This document shows positions 8,641-17,728 of a stretch of DNA of 64,000 nt, in pieces. Under the pieces are notes generated by a model. The model did not search any database. It saw nothing but the letters and a program-made list of their open reading frames with translations, and was not told the origin of the DNA. This DNA is from Lysinibacillus sp. SGAir0095 (GTDB lineage Bacteria > Bacillota > Bacilli > Bacillales_A > Planococcaceae): the NCBI RefSeq assembly GCF_005491425.1, contig NZ_CP028083.1:768001-832000 (forward strand). Reading direction: 5' to 3'. The first letter of the stretch is position 1. Each line of letters opens with the position of its first letter. A program made the position numbers and the translations under genes.

Positions 8641-9474
8641 TTAGACTTCTTTAATTGTAACTTCTGGTGCACCTAGACGAGGTTTTGCACCGTGATAAAC
8701 GGGGCCGACGAATTGGTTTAATTTCCACCCGTGTTTAATTCCTGCTGCTACAAATTCTTTTGCTTCAAAGACTGAATCTTTAACAGATAGTCCGTTTGCT
8801 AGGTTAGCAGTGACACTAGCAGCAAATGTACAACCAGCACCGTGGTTGTATGTAGTTTCTACTTTTGGTGTTTCAAGTAAATAGAATTTTTCGCCATCGT
8901 AGAATAAATCGACAGCTTTTTCAGTATCTAGTGCACGACCACCTTTAATGATTACATTCTTTGCACCTAGAGCTTTAATTTTTTCAGCGGCTGCTTTCAT
9001 TTCTTCGATTGTTTTTGGAGTACCTGTTCCAGCTAATTGTCCAGCCTCGAAAAGGTTGGGTGTTGTTACAAGAGCATTTGGCAATAGATATTGAATCATA
9101 GCATCCACTGTACCTGGGTTTAAAACTTCATCTTCCCCTTTACATACCATAACCGGGTCAATAACAACATTTTTTACGCCAGATGCACTAATTGCTTCAC
9201 CAGTCGTTTGAATAACTTCTTCTGTAGATAACATACCTGTTTTTAAAGCATCGATTCCAGTGGAGAATGCCGTCTTTAATTGGGCTTGCAGGACATCGAT
9301 TGGTAATGTATAAACGCCGTGATTCCAGTTATTATCAGGATCCATCGTAGCGATAACAGTAACGGCCGCCATCCCGTAAGTATCATGTTCTTCAAAAGCT
9401 TTTAAATCTGCTTCTAATCCTGCACCACCTGAAGCGTCGGAACCTGCTATAGTTAAAGTTTTTTTCAATGCCAT
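8641..9474 (-). CDS. pdxK: Pyridoxine/pyridoxal/pyridoxamine kinase (ThiD/PdxK family)
   Basis: Phosphorylates B6 vitamers with ATP; cytoplasmic ribokinase-like fold. The 277-aa sequence has the N-terminal LTIAGSDASGGAG substrate loop, VIDPVMVCKG, TTPNLFEA and the C-terminal GAGCTF motif with the catalytic Cys/anion hole. It is closer in sequence to the B. subtilis PdxK (formerly annotated ThiD) than to true HMP kinases, notably in MDPDNNWNH and FVGPVYH. A ThiD function cannot be excluded. Divergent from ung, about 260 bp apart. Confidence 0.88.
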   Translation of the reverse strand: MALKKTLTIAGSDASGGAGLEADLKAFEEHDTYGMAAVTVIATMDPDNNWNHGVYTLPIDVLQAQLKTAFSTGIDALKTGMLSTEEVIQTTGEAISASGVKNVVIDPVMVCKGEDEVLNPGTVDAMIQYLLPNALVTTPNLFEAGQLAGTGTPKTIEEMKAAAEKIKALGAKNVIIKGGRALDTEKAVDLFYDGEKFYLLETPKVETTYNHGAGCTFAASVTANLANGLSVKDSVFEAKEFVAAGIKHGWKLNQFVGPVYHGAKPRLGAPEVTIKEV

Positions 9475-9736
9475 AATCGTTTACTCCTTCACCTACATAA
9501 TAAAATTAATGTTCTAAAGTATAGTATAATTCTGACTATATAAAAATAGCCAGTTCATATAAAAAATATAAGGTCAGTAAAGATTTAGTATAGTATGAAC
9601 TGAAATTAAATCGAAATCAACTAATTGACTTTGGAAAGCCACTAGCATGGGTTTTCACAAATTTGGTAGATTTCGAAAAGAATCTCCTATTGAAACGGGA
9701 ACCTTGATAAAGTAGTTTTAAAAGGAGGTGTGTTTT

Positions 9737-10417
9737 ATGAAGAAAATAGTTAATAACGATTGGGAAGAAATTTTGGCTCCGGAATTTGAAAAAGCCTATT
9801 ATACTGAATTGAGAAAATTTATAGAAGAGCAATATAGCCTTTCAACAGTTTATCCACCTAAAGAAGAAGTCATGAGTGCATTTTACGCTGTTGCCTATAA
9901 AGATGTGAAAGTTGTGATTTTAGGACAAGATCCATATCACGGCCCTGCTCAAGCTCACGGAATGTCTTTTTCTGTGAAGAAAGGTGTCCCCAAACCACCG
10001 AGCTTACGAAATATTTTTAAAGAGCTGGAGAGCGATTTAGGATGTAGAATACCAGAGGACGGTTATTTAATGAATTGGGCACATCAGGGGGTCTTCTTAT
10101 TAAATACAGTATTAACTGTTCGGCAAGGTGAGGCAAACTCACATAAAGGGCGAGGCTGGGAACAATTCACGGATTTTGTTATCGAAAATTTAGCAAGAAG
10201 AGAAGAACCTATTATATTTGTTCTCTGGGGAAAGCCGGCACAAACAAAACGAACAATTATTGAAAAGTATGGTGATCACCATTTTGTTTTACAGGCACCA
10301 CATCCAAGTCCGTTAAGTGCCCATCGAGGTTTTTTTGGCAGTAAACCTTTCTCAAAAATTAATAATAAGTTAATTGAATGGGGCCAAGTACCAATTGATT
10401 GGTGTTTGGAGGATTAG
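9737..10417 (+). CDS. ung: Uracil-DNA glycosylase (family 1)
   Basis: Excises uracil from DNA as the first step of base excision repair. Family-1 motifs are all present: GQDPYHG with the catalytic Asp (near residue 65), the conserved LLNTVLTV, and the minor-groove loop [13 protein letters not shown]. The start chosen is ATG 9737 (226 aa): an AAAGGAGGTG ribosome site ends seven bases before it, while an in-frame codon nine bases upstream would overlap that site. First gene of a set whose order (ung, small CxxC protein, ywdI, ywdK, then gerQ) matches B. subtilis. Confidence 0.97.
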   Translation: MKKIVNNDWEEILAPEFEKAYYTELRKFIEEQYSLSTVYPPKEEVMSAFYAVAYKDVKVVILGQDPYHGPAQAHGMSFSVKKGVPKPPSLRNIFKELESDLGCRIPEDGYLMNWAHQGVFLLNTVLTVRQGEANSHKGRGWEQFTDFVIENLARREEPIIFVLWGKPAQTKRTIIEKYGDHHFVLQAPHPSPLSAHRGFFGSKPFSKINNKLIEWGQVPIDWCLED

Positions 10418-10623
10418 AGTGGTACTGAGTAGTCGTCCAAAACAAAAGAGAAGTTGCTCATAAGTGACAAAGCCGCTCGAAAGGCAGCGAACAGCTCTTA
10501 AAGAAACGAAGGTAGCTCACTACAAAAGAAACTCAATCGTTATGAACCATAGAGCTCCGACTCACATAGCTTTTCACAGTATTTGAAATCTGTTAAATTG
10601 GAATAGAAAGTAGGGAAGTGGTT

Positions 10624-10800
10624 ATGAAAGTAAACTGTTTTAAATGCCGGTATTTTCGTGTGACATGGGACGCCCGTAATCCTCGCTCTTGCACAGCTTA
10701 TAACTTTAAAACAAAGCAGCTTCCTTCAGTAGTAGTAAAACAATCTTCTGGTCTGGACTGCATGCAGTTTTCACCTAAACAAACAGTAGGGGAGCCCTAG
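10624..10800 (+). CDS. Small conserved CxxC protein of unknown function
   Basis: 58-aa protein starting MKVNCFKCRYF with further Cys at about residues 23 and 42, so a CxxC-based metal site is possible. The ATG at 10624 is preferred over GTG 10618 because AGGGAAG would overlap a GTG start. It ends three bases before ywdI, consistent with one operon. I recognise no functional domain. Confidence 0.7.
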   Translation: MKVNCFKCRYFRVTWDARNPRSCTAYNFKTKQLPSVVVKQSSGLDCMQFSPKQTVGEP

Positions 10801-10803
10801 AGA

Positions 10804-11121
10804 ATGATTTCATATCAAGCGTTGTTACTAGAAATTGAGCAGCTTGTAGCCGGTACTAAAAATAGTACGGACGAACAGTATATTCGTGAACAATTAAGTG
10901 CCATTCGAGCATTATGCAATGTTGGATTATCTAATGGCAATCAAAATTCAACAACAAAAGTACAAGCCTATACGTCAGCTTTGATTACGCAACCATTACA
11001 AAGCTTTCAATCAAACCCAATCTCGACGCAATCACCTAATATTGTTCAAAATTCCAATACTCTTAATGGTGGGAAGCTGAAAGAAGATGATGCGAATGGT
11101 GAATCCATTTTCGACTTTTAA
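10804..11121 (+). CDS. ywdI: YwdI family protein (DUF5327)
   Basis: 105-aa cytoplasmic protein with a helical N-terminal half (MISYQALLLEIEQLV, then an Arg/Glu-rich helix) and a low-complexity Gln/Asn/Ser-rich C-terminal half. It matches the DUF5327/YwdI family by N-terminal sequence and by position between ung and ywdK. Function unknown. Starts three bases after the small CxxC gene. Confidence 0.8.
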   Translation: MISYQALLLEIEQLVAGTKNSTDEQYIREQLSAIRALCNVGLSNGNQNSTTKVQAYTSALITQPLQSFQSNPISTQSPNIVQNSNTLNGGKLKEDDANGESIFDF

Positions 11122-11227
11122 ATGTGGGGAAGTTCAAGGTTAAAAAATTACCCTACCAATCACCATACAGTCGGAGCCGGTTCTAAACTGCTTACTTAAA
11201 AATTATACATAAAAGAGAGGTTTATAC

Positions 11228-11608
11228 ATGAAGGGATCAATTATTTCAGGTGCAATTCACGGATTTTTAGTAGTTGCTTTAGGTGCATTTGGAGCACATG
11301 CTCTTGATAACGTTTTAGATGAGTACGGCATTGGAATTTGGGAAAAAGCTGTCCAGTATCAAATGTTCCATACGATCGCAATTGTTGCCATTGGGATATT
11401 AATGAGTCCAAAGCTATTTGGTTCAATCAAACAACTGAAAATCGCCGCAATTTGCATGAATTTAGGAATCGTATTCTTCTCAGGAAGTTTATATATATTA
11501 GCACTTTCGGGAATCGGGATCTTAGGAGCGATTACACCAATTGGTGGCGTGCTCTTCTTAGCGGGATGGATTCTTCTGCTTGTTGCAACTTTACAACAAA
11601 AAAATTAA
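11228..11608 (+). CDS. ywdK: DUF423 family membrane protein (YwdK)
   Basis: 126-aa protein with four predicted membrane helices. Family hallmarks GAFGAHAL (residues about 18-25) and W..AVQYQMFHTIAI are visible. The family is widespread but its function is unknown. An AGAGAGG ribosome site precedes ATG 11228, and a terminator follows at 11626. Confidence 0.9.
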   Translation: MKGSIISGAIHGFLVVALGAFGAHALDNVLDEYGIGIWEKAVQYQMFHTIAIVAIGILMSPKLFGSIKQLKIAAICMNLGIVFFSGSLYILALSGIGILGAITPIGGVLFLAGWILLLVATLQQKN

Positions 11609-11625
11609 AAGAGTTGATATTTATG

Positions 11626-11660
11626 AGAATTACGAGAAAACTTCTTGTAATTCTTTTTTT
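11626..11660 (+). terminator. Terminator after ywdK
   Basis: AGAATTAC and GTAATTCT form the outer stem, AGAA/TTCT the inner, followed by seven T. It lies 17 bases after the ywdK stop. Confidence 0.88.
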
Positions 11661-11824
11661 AATCCCTGAAATATTAGTAGTTTGTGATTAATTTTTTGAA
11701 TTTACTAACAAATATCATTTTTAACCTTATGAAAACATGATAAAGTTATCCATATCAAGAGTAAATTATTGAAAGCAACATATATTGTTGAAAATACATA
11801 AATGGGAAAGGAGCGTTATTTATA

Positions 11825-13021
11825 ATGGAACAATTGTTGACTCTATTGGAAAGCCATTATGATGAAATGGTTTCAATCAGACGCCATTTACATGAAAATC
11901 CTGAGCTATCATTTCAAGAAGTGCATACGCCTATCTATATAGCAAATTTTCACCGAAAACTTGGACTTGAAGTACGAGAAGGGGTTGGAGGACGAGGAGT
12001 TGTTGCGACATTAAGAGGGGCAAAACCCGGGAAAACAGTAGCGTTACGTGCTGACTTCGATGCACTGGCTATTCATGAGCAAAACGATATCTCCTATAAA
12101 TCCAAAGTGGATGGTGTGATGCATGCATGTGGACACGATGGTCATACAGCAACCCTTTTAGTTTTGGCTAAAGCGTTAGTTGAAATAAAAGATGACCTCC
12201 AAGGGAATATTGTATTTATTCATCAATTTGCGGAAGAAATTGCACCAGGTGGAGCAAAGCCAATGATTGAAGATGGATGCTTGGACGGGGTCGATGTCAT
12301 ATTTGGTACACATTTATGGGCACCAACTCCTCTTGGAGATGTGCTGGTACGTAATGGTGCGATTATGGCTGCGGCTGATCGATTGGAAATTACGATTCAG
12401 GGAAAAGGGGGCCATGGTGCAGAGCCGCATCATTCGGTTGATTCGATTGTTGTAGCATCCCAATTTATCACCCAGCTTCAGACAGTTGTTTCTAGAAGAA
12501 TTGATCCTTTGAAGTCAGCTGTTGTTTCAATTGGACACTTTGAAGCGATTAATCCGTTTAATGTAATTGCGGAAAAGGTTGAGTTGAAAGGAACGGTGCG
12601 TACCTTTGACGAACAGGTCCGTACGCAGATAGAACATGAAATTGAGTTATTGCTTAAATCGGTTTGTGATGGTTTCCATGCAAGCTATGAGTATGCATTT
12701 ACAAGAGGATATCCACCAGTGGTGAACCATAAAAAAGAAACGCAATTTCTTGCAGACGTCGCTTGCCAAATTTCAGAAGTGAAAAATGTGAGTGAATGTG
12801 CTCCTTTAATGGTGGGAGAAGATTTTGCCTATTATTTGGAGAAGGTTCCAGGTACGTTTTTCATTACAGGGGCAAAGGATCCAGCTTGGGAAGAAGCTTA
12901 TCCACATCACCATGCTCAATTTAACTTTGATGAAAGAGCCATGTTAATTGCAGCTAAAACACTTGGCTTGGCTACATTAAAATACTTAAAGCAAAGCAAA
13001 AAAATATCCACTTCAATTTAG
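11825..13021 (+). CDS. M20 family amidohydrolase/peptidase (M20D)
   Basis: Metal-dependent amidohydrolase of the hippurate hydrolase/N-acyl-amino-acid hydrolase type, 398 aa, cytoplasmic. Seen: RRHLHENPE (N-terminal), the HACGHDGHTA metal motif with Cys (near residue 100), EE pair in FAEEIAPGGA, GAEPHHSVD in the dimerisation domain and the late GEDFAYY motif. The substrate cannot be assigned; candidates include N-acetyl or aromatic amino-acid conjugates. ATG 11825 follows AAAGGAG at about 11 bases. The last ten bases of the coding sequence form part of a terminator hairpin for the opposing gerQ gene. Confidence 0.88.
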   Translation: MEQLLTLLESHYDEMVSIRRHLHENPELSFQEVHTPIYIANFHRKLGLEVREGVGGRGVVATLRGAKPGKTVALRADFDALAIHEQNDISYKSKVDGVMHACGHDGHTATLLVLAKALVEIKDDLQGNIVFIHQFAEEIAPGGAKPMIEDGCLDGVDVIFGTHLWAPTPLGDVLVRNGAIMAAADRLEITIQGKGGHGAEPHHSVDSIVVASQFITQLQTVVSRRIDPLKSAVVSIGHFEAINPFNVIAEKVELKGTVRTFDEQVRTQIEHEIELLLKSVCDGFHASYEYAFTRGYPPVVNHKKETQFLADVACQISEVKNVSECAPLMVGEDFAYYLEKVPGTFFITGAKDPAWEEAYPHHHAQFNFDERAMLIAAKTLGLATLKYLKQSKKISTSI

Positions 13022-13029
13022 AAGTGGAT
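12999..13029 (-). terminator. Terminator of gerQ (minus strand), inside the end of the opposing gene
   Basis: On the minus strand ATCCACTTC, a TAAATT loop, GAAGTGGAT, then A and seven T. The stem overlaps the last codons and stop of the M20 hydrolase gene on the plus strand, where no T tract follows. Confidence 0.82.
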
Positions 13030-13091
13030 TACGAGTTGTAGGCAAGGTTGCACATCAACTTTGTCTACTCTTTTTTATGTTTTCCCATTTA

Positions 13092-13532
13092 TTATCTTGG
13101 CGGCAATGTTGAACCAGGTAAATATGTTAATGGTTCGGTAAACTCTGCGAAATCGAAGTAAATCATAGGGAATAAGTAATAATGACCTGTATCTGCTTCA
13201 GCAATAATTGCATGATCTCGGCCTGCTTCTACTACTGCGCCACGCACTACTCTAGTTGTTCCGCCTTGATTTTCTCCTACTTCACCTGATGGAATTGTAA
13301 AATAAAATGTCCCTATTTTTCCACGGTTTAGTCTTAAAATATTTTCGATATACGATTCTTCGCGTGCTGTAGGTATAGTGCCCATTCTTACTGTACTTTG
13401 AGCTGGCGGTGTAGTCATTTGTCCAGACGGAGCTTGAACATTTCCAAACTGGCCACTTGGAAATTGCCCGCTTGGAAATTGTCCTGTTGGATACTGTTGT
13501 TGACCCATTTGACCCCAATTATAATATGTCAA
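13092..13532 (-). CDS. gerQ: Spore coat protein GerQ
   Basis: Coat protein needed for germination: in B. subtilis it localises the cortex hydrolase CwlJ and is crosslinked by the transglutaminase Tgl. The product has a Gln/Gly/Pro-rich N-terminal tail with a repeated QFPSG unit and a conserved C-terminal domain (ESYIENILRLNRGK to the end). Made in the mother cell. The start chosen is TTG 13532 (146 aa), spaced about seven bases from AAAGGGTG; a GTG at 13541 lies within that site. It converges on the M20 hydrolase, next to ywdK as in B. subtilis. Confidence 0.88.
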   Translation of the reverse strand: MTYYNWGQMGQQQYPTGQFPSGQFPSGQFGNVQAPSGQMTTPPAQSTVRMGTIPTAREESYIENILRLNRGKIGTFYFTIPSGEVGENQGGTTRVVRGAVVEAGRDHAIIAEADTGHYYLFPMIYFDFAEFTEPLTYLPGSTLPPR

Positions 13533-14201
13533 AAAAAACACCCTTTCATTTTTTTATTTTTGCTTTAGGAAAGCTAGACCTTTAGAAAGTCTGGTGTTGG
13601 AGGCGAGATGAACAATGTATTTTATAGAGTCCTATTTTTAGTTGACTTAACTACCGGGTAGGACAGACTCCAGTAGAGACGGAAAACCATAATGATCTTT
13701 CTGCAAGTTGGAAGTGTTCGCCATTAATGACAAGCTCCAGCTAATTCGATGTTCTTTTAGGCCATGCATGTGGATTAGATAGTCTGGTTAAAGTACTACA
13801 AAGTCGCCTGGATTTAAGTAAACCATCAGTTTAAGCCTTTCAATTTTTTATATGCAAGCAATTGTTAAAACTGTCTGAACAAACATGCTTACCAACAACA
13901 TGGCAAATTCTCCATCTCTTTAGACGAAAGCTTGAGTATCATTGTCTGCTAAATCAGCTATATGGCATACCTCCTCATAACACTTTATGCACTAGCGACC
14001 AATTCAGAATAAAAAATTATAAAAATTCGCCCATGTTTTTAATGTATGTACAATGAAGTAAATAGTTCTTAGATTTTGTATAAAAATATCGAATTATTAA
14101 TAAAATAAAACTAGGGTAATGGTCGTTATCTGTTTTTTTAAGCAGTCTTATAAATGTAAAAGGGAAATCGTTATTAAGAGAAAAAAATAGGGGTTGATCC
14201 T
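13533..14201. other. Gene-poor interval upstream of gerQ
   Basis: About 670 bp with no credible gene. Frames on both strands are short, contain stops and lack ribosome sites. A minus-strand stretch at roughly 13740-13825 reads LNPGDFVVL followed by a stop and could be a decayed gene, but I cannot identify it. The gerQ promoter should lie in the right part of the first 100 bp; no clear consensus was seen. Confidence 0.5.
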
Positions 14202-14384
14202 GTGCAATTTGGTATATGGATTTCAATAGTCATCAGTGCGATACTATCATTTGTTATCGCAAGTTTTTACGGGCAGCCGTTGCATTGGTATTTGTTTGTG
14301 TTAATTGTCTTTATTGGATTCTTTATTCATACAATCATCATCATATTGAAAACAAAAGAAGAGCAAGAAAAAAACGAGGCGTAA
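14202..14384 (+). CDS. Small two-helix membrane protein, unknown
   Basis: 60-aa hydrophobic protein with two membrane segments (residues about 4-22 and 28-48) and a charged C-terminal tail (KTKEEQEKNEA). The start is GTG 14202, with AGGGG nine bases upstream. It ends in a strong hairpin terminator that overlaps its stop, which supports its being a real transcription unit. No family recognised. Confidence 0.6.
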   Translation: MQFGIWISIVISAILSFVIASFYGQPLHWYLFVLIVFIGFFIHTIIIILKTKEEQEKNEA

Positions 14385-14419
14385 AAATCGATTAATTCGA
14401 TTTACGTCTCGTTTTAATT
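14371..14419 (+). terminator. Terminator of the small membrane protein gene, possibly bidirectional
   Basis: AAAACGAGGCGTAAAAATCG pairs with CGATTTACGTCTCGTTTT, one bulge, followed by TTTTAATTT. The left arm overlaps the last codons of the gene. Confidence 0.85.
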
Positions 14420-14432
14420 TCTTTCAATGTTA

Positions 14433-14586
14433 TCGGAGCTTAGCAAGCACCTTCCGCTTTTCTTTATGTCTAGCTGTAGGTGCTAGCTCCTCTGACAATT
14501 TCAGAATCGTCTGCAAGGACTAAGGGCGTCCTTTTGTCGATTCTTCCAATTGTTGTCGGAGCTGGGCGAGCACCTTCCGCTTTTCT
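14433..14586. repeat. Dispersed-type intergenic repeat with long inverted arms
   Basis: Two direct copies of CGGAGCT-n-GCACCTTCCGCTTTTCT (14434-14462 and 14557-14586) flank a long imperfect inverted repeat: CTAGCTGTAGGTGCTAGCTC...AAGGAC on the left pairs with GTCCTT...GAGCTGGGCGAGCACC on the right. The layout resembles CTAGCTnnAGCGCCTAGC-type intergenic repeats that I recall from many Bacillaceae genomes. It abuts the hemQ stop codon and may serve as its transcript end. Confidence 0.78.
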
Positions 14587-15337
14587 ATTTTACAGTTAAG
14601 AATGTAGCTAATTTGTCATTGTCCAATAAGTTCCCAACTAAGAACTCACCGAATTCACCGTAGCGAGCAGATACTTCGTCAAAACGCATTTCGTAGACGA
14701 TTTTTTTGAATTGAAGCATATCTTCAGAGAATAGTGTAACGCCCCATTCATGATCATCTAATCCAACTGATCCAGTAATGATTTGTTTAATTTTACCTGC
14801 ATAGCTGCGACCAATTAAACCATGAGAATGCATTAACTTACGACGGTGCTCCATATCAAGCATATACCAGTTATCATTACCTTCACGACGCTTGTCCATT
14901 GGATAGAAGCAAACGTATTTTGTACGTGGCAATTCTGGGTACAGTCTTGCACGGACATGTGGATTTTGGTAAGGATCTTCATCAGAATCTTTTGCTAAAT
15001 AGTTCGATAGCTCAACTACAGAAACATAAGAATAAGTTGGTACTGTGAAATCAGCGATTGCTAATTTATTTAATTCAGCTTCTAATTCTTGCAGTTCTTC
15101 AGGTGTTTCACGAAGAATCATTAACATAAAATCAGCTTTTTGGCCGATAATCGAATAAAATGCATGAGAACCAGTTTTAGCAACATGGGATTCATTTATT
15201 TTTTCTAAATATTGTACGAACTCATTCACTGCGTTAGTACGCTCTTCTTCGGAAACTAATTTCCAAGAAGTCCAGTCGATAGCTCTGAAATCATGTAAAC
15301 AGTACCAGCCATCTAATGTAATTGCTGCTTCGTTCAT
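14585..15337 (-). CDS. hemQ: Coproheme decarboxylase HemQ (ChdC), chlorite-dismutase fold
   Basis: Last enzyme of the coproporphyrin-dependent haem pathway of Gram-positive bacteria: decarboxylates coproheme to haem b with peroxide. The 250-aa protein shows the family pattern: GWYCLHDFR near the N-terminus, ARLYPELPR with the catalytic Tyr (near residue 147), and [16 protein letters not shown] carrying the proximal His. Cytoplasmic homopentamer in relatives. In B. subtilis pta sits between hemQ and lipL; here the divergent lipL follows directly. The TAG stop lies in the edge of an intergenic repeat. Confidence 0.95.
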   Translation of the reverse strand: MNEAAITLDGWYCLHDFRAIDWTSWKLVSEEERTNAVNEFVQYLEKINESHVAKTGSHAFYSIIGQKADFMLMILRETPEELQELEAELNKLAIADFTVPTYSYVSVVELSNYLAKDSDEDPYQNPHVRARLYPELPRTKYVCFYPMDKRREGNDNWYMLDMEHRRKLMHSHGLIGRSYAGKIKQIITGSVGLDDHEWGVTLFSEDMLQFKKIVYEMRFDEVSARYGEFGEFLVGNLLDNDKLATFLTVK

Positions 15338-15620
15338 TTTATAACACTCCTTAATTGATAATCATTCACAAGTATCTTAGCATAAAATCAAAATAATTCC
15401 TTGTAAGAAACGGCACAATCTGTCGAAATTCACTAATTTGACAAGAGTGTGTGTATTTTAAAATCCGTATAAGTATTCCAATTTTCCTTTCCTTAATTCA
15501 ATTTTTTGCTCAAAGAAAAATTAAGGCTAGTTTTCTATAGCTTGACGATAACGATTTGAAAGAATAAACGCTTTTCGTGTATGCTTAACTTAACATTATT
15601 AATAGGTAGGAGTAACAACA

Positions 15621-16454
15621 ATGCATCCTTTATTAAAACGAGATACATGGCGTTTTATCGACCAATCAATCACTATGAAATCCCGGACGCCACTTGAGTC
15701 ATTCGCTATGGATGATACGCTCTGTCAATTAGTAGGGCAATTACAGTCAAGTGCAACAGTTCGAACTTGGGTTCATGACAACACGGTTGTGCTTGGAATT
15801 CAAGATCATCGACTGCCATTTGTTCAAGAGGGTATTCAATTATTAAATGAACAAGATTACCAAGCAATTGTTCGAAATTCTGGTGGGTTAGCGGTAGTTT
15901 TGGATAGTGGCGTGTTAAACATTTCAATCATCTTATCAGAACAACAAGAAGCCATTAATATAAATGAAGGCTATGATGTCATGGTAGACCTTATTAAGCT
16001 GTTATTCCCTGAAGCTTGTGACAAAATAGAAGCTTATGAAATTATCGGTTCTTATTGTCCAGGTTCCTATGATTTAAGTATTGGCGGAAAGAAATTTGCT
16101 GGGGTATCCCAGCGCCGACTAAGACAGGGGATAGCTGTTCAAATTTACTTGTGCATTGAAGGTAGCGGCAGTGAACGTGCTAAACTAGTGAAGGATTTTT
16201 ATGATGTTAGCTTGAAAGAGGAAGAGACAAAATTTGCTTTTCCTAAAATTCGTCCTGAAGTCATGGCAAGTTTGAGTGAATTATTGAATATGCCACTAAC
16301 AGTTCAAGATACAGTATTTAGATTACAAGCTGTTTTAAAACAATTAAGTAATCAAAATATGGTTCAATCATTAAATGAAGAAGAATTGGAACTTTATACT
16401 TTCTATTTAAAACGTGTGCTTGAACGGAATGAAAAAATGCTTGCTAAGAAATAA
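15621..16454 (+). CDS. lipL: Octanoyl-[GcvH]:protein N-octanoyltransferase
   Basis: Transfers octanoyl groups from GcvH to lipoyl domains of 2-oxoacid dehydrogenases in the Bacillus lipoate relay. Member of the BPL/LplA/LipB superfamily, 277 aa. The key segment GSYCPGSYDLSIGGKKFAG contains the catalytic Cys seen in LipL but not in ligases, which distinguishes it from LplA or LipM. TAGGAG precedes ATG 15621. It shares a bidirectional terminator with the convergent rsfA. Confidence 0.92.
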   Translation: MHPLLKRDTWRFIDQSITMKSRTPLESFAMDDTLCQLVGQLQSSATVRTWVHDNTVVLGIQDHRLPFVQEGIQLLNEQDYQAIVRNSGGLAVVLDSGVLNISIILSEQQEAININEGYDVMVDLIKLLFPEACDKIEAYEIIGSYCPGSYDLSIGGKKFAGVSQRRLRQGIAVQIYLCIEGSGSERAKLVKDFYDVSLKEEETKFAFPKIRPEVMASLSELLNMPLTVQDTVFRLQAVLKQLSNQNMVQSLNEEELELYTFYLKRVLERNEKMLAKK

Positions 16455-16472
16455 GTTTCATATAGAAAAGGA

Positions 16473-16517
16473 AAAACGTGAATGTGCTTAATGCGGCACA
16501 TCCACGTTTTCTTTTTC
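16473..16517 (+). terminator. Shared bidirectional terminator of lipL and rsfA
   Basis: AAAACGTGAATGTGC pairs with GCACATCCACGTTTT (one mismatch), with T-rich sequence after the stem on both strands. The rsfA stop codon and its last codons lie within the hairpin. Confidence 0.85.
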
Positions 16518-17150
16518 GCTACCAGTTGAATAGTTTGCAACAAGGTTACCGTTTTTCTCCATTTTAAATACAGGAGCAACACGATTGTCATCTTCATCTA
16601 GTGTTACTAATCTACGAGCACGATTCATAATTTGCACGAATTGCTCATAATCTTCGCGAATTTCTTTATTCTCTTGTTCTAGTCGGTGTAGTTGAAGTTC
16701 TAATTCTTTTATTTTTTCTGTCGATGTATTTGCAATATGTCGCCATTTTGTAGCTTCCATATCGTTTCCACCTTGGTGTTGTAAACGAAGTAAGTAAGCA
16801 ATAACGATATCTAGATTAAGAGCTGATAATGGAATCGATTTCGTTTCTTCTGTTGGTTGATTACTATTTGGCAGTAAATAAACACCTTGTGTACGGCGTC
16901 TACCGTTGATTCCTAATACTCTCATTCTTTCTTTTCTTTCTTTTTTTGCTTCAGCCAAGTCTTTTTCATATAAACGGCGCACAACAGCATTCCATCTGAA
17001 ACCACATGCAGCGGCAGTTCGATTTAATGCATCACCCGCTTCCTCAAAGGCATTTAACTGTGTACTTCCTTCTTTAACATGTCTAATAACAGCTTCTGCT
17101 AATAATTCATCGTTTTCTTTTAACCAAGCATCTTGTCTTACTTTGACCAT
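16488..17150 (-). CDS. rsfA: RsfA family prespore transcription regulator
   Basis: DNA-binding regulator of the sigma-F regulon in the forespore. The 220-aa protein has an N-terminal Myb/SANT-like domain (about residues 5-60, starting RQDAWLKENDELLAEAVIRH), a basic linker, and a C-terminal coiled coil (about 125-180) rich in Leu/Glu. AGGAGG lies seven bases before ATG 17150. Adjacent to lipL as in the B. subtilis ywfL-rsfA region. Alternative: another RsfA paralogue, since several exist in Bacillales. Confidence 0.88.
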   Translation of the reverse strand: MVKVRQDAWLKENDELLAEAVIRHVKEGSTQLNAFEEAGDALNRTAAACGFRWNAVVRRLYEKDLAEAKKERKERMRVLGINGRRRTQGVYLLPNSNQPTEETKSIPLSALNLDIVIAYLLRLQHQGGNDMEATKWRHIANTSTEKIKELELQLHRLEQENKEIREDYEQFVQIMNRARRLVTLDEDDNRVAPVFKMEKNGNLVANYSTGSEKENVDVPH

Positions 17151-17455
17151 TTTTTAAACCTCCTGGAAAATTCATAGTTTTGTTTGCTCATAACCTATCA
17201 TGTCCAAGAAGTTCCAATTTTATTCAAAATTTTTCAATCTCTATATGAAATTCGTCTTTTTTTATTATTCTAAGTGAAAAAAGATAAAAGGATTTTTATA
17301 GATAAATATCTGAATCAGACCGGTAAATATTGTTTTTACTTGATGAGGACAGTTTTTATAGGCTAAAATATCTGTTAGATTAAAAAAGTATATCGGTAAA
17401 ATAGATTTCAAACTAATAGCTAAAAATACTATCTAAAGAAAGGGTTGTTGGCAAA
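17151..17455. other. Divergent intergenic region rsfA / DUF1450 gene
   Basis: About 305 bp, AT-rich, holding the outward promoters of rsfA and the DUF1450 gene. I saw no operator, repeat or stable hairpin that I could define. Confidence 0.4.
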
Positions 17456-17680
17456 ATGGCAAACGAATTTAAAGTTTGCGATGAATGTCAGGCCGTAAAT
17501 TTAAAAACGTTAATTCCTAAGTTAAAAGAATTAGATTCAGAAGCAACGATTGAAATTGGCTGTCATTCATATTGTGGTCCAGGACGCAAAAAAACATTTA
17601 CCTTTGTAAATGGTAGACCAGTAAATGCATTAACTGAAGAAGAGTTAATGGATAAAGTAATAGCAAAATTAAAAAAATAA
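17456..17680 (+). CDS. DUF1450 family protein
   Basis: 74-aa protein with Cys at residues 8, 11, 36 and 40 (KVCDEC, CHSYC), a four-Cys arrangement typical of DUF1450 (YuzB-like) proteins, which suggests metal or redox binding. The C-terminal part ends in a Lys-rich helix. AAAGGG precedes ATG 17456. Function unknown; single gene ended by a terminator. Confidence 0.85.
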   Translation: MANEFKVCDECQAVNLKTLIPKLKELDSEATIEIGCHSYCGPGRKKTFTFVNGRPVNALTEEELMDKVIAKLKK

Positions 17681-17694
17681 ATATTTCCAATAAA

Positions 17695-17728
17695 GCTATC
17701 TTCTAGTAAAGAGAAGGTAGTTTTTTTT
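17695..17728 (+). terminator. Terminator of the DUF1450 gene
   Basis: CTATCTTCT, AGTAAAG loop, AGAAGGTAG, eight T. It lies 15 bases after the stop. Confidence 0.9.

Noticed and set aside
9617-9832. 71-codon minus-strand frame overlapping the start of ung
   Set aside because: Overlaps a certain gene on the other strand and is rich in Phe/Lys/Ser as expected of a shadow frame.
11338-11691. 117-codon frame overlapping ywdK on the same strand
   Set aside because: Wrong frame within a well-supported DUF423 gene, with no ribosome site and a Cys/Arg-rich random composition.
13735-13830. Minus-strand trace reading LNPGDFVVL then a stop, possibly a decayed cupin-like or YhcH-like gene
   Set aside because: Only a short stretch looks coding and flanking frames do not align with any family that I can recall.
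13862-14056. 64-codon frame in the gene-poor gap
   Set aside because: No ribosome site, atypical composition and no recognisable domain.
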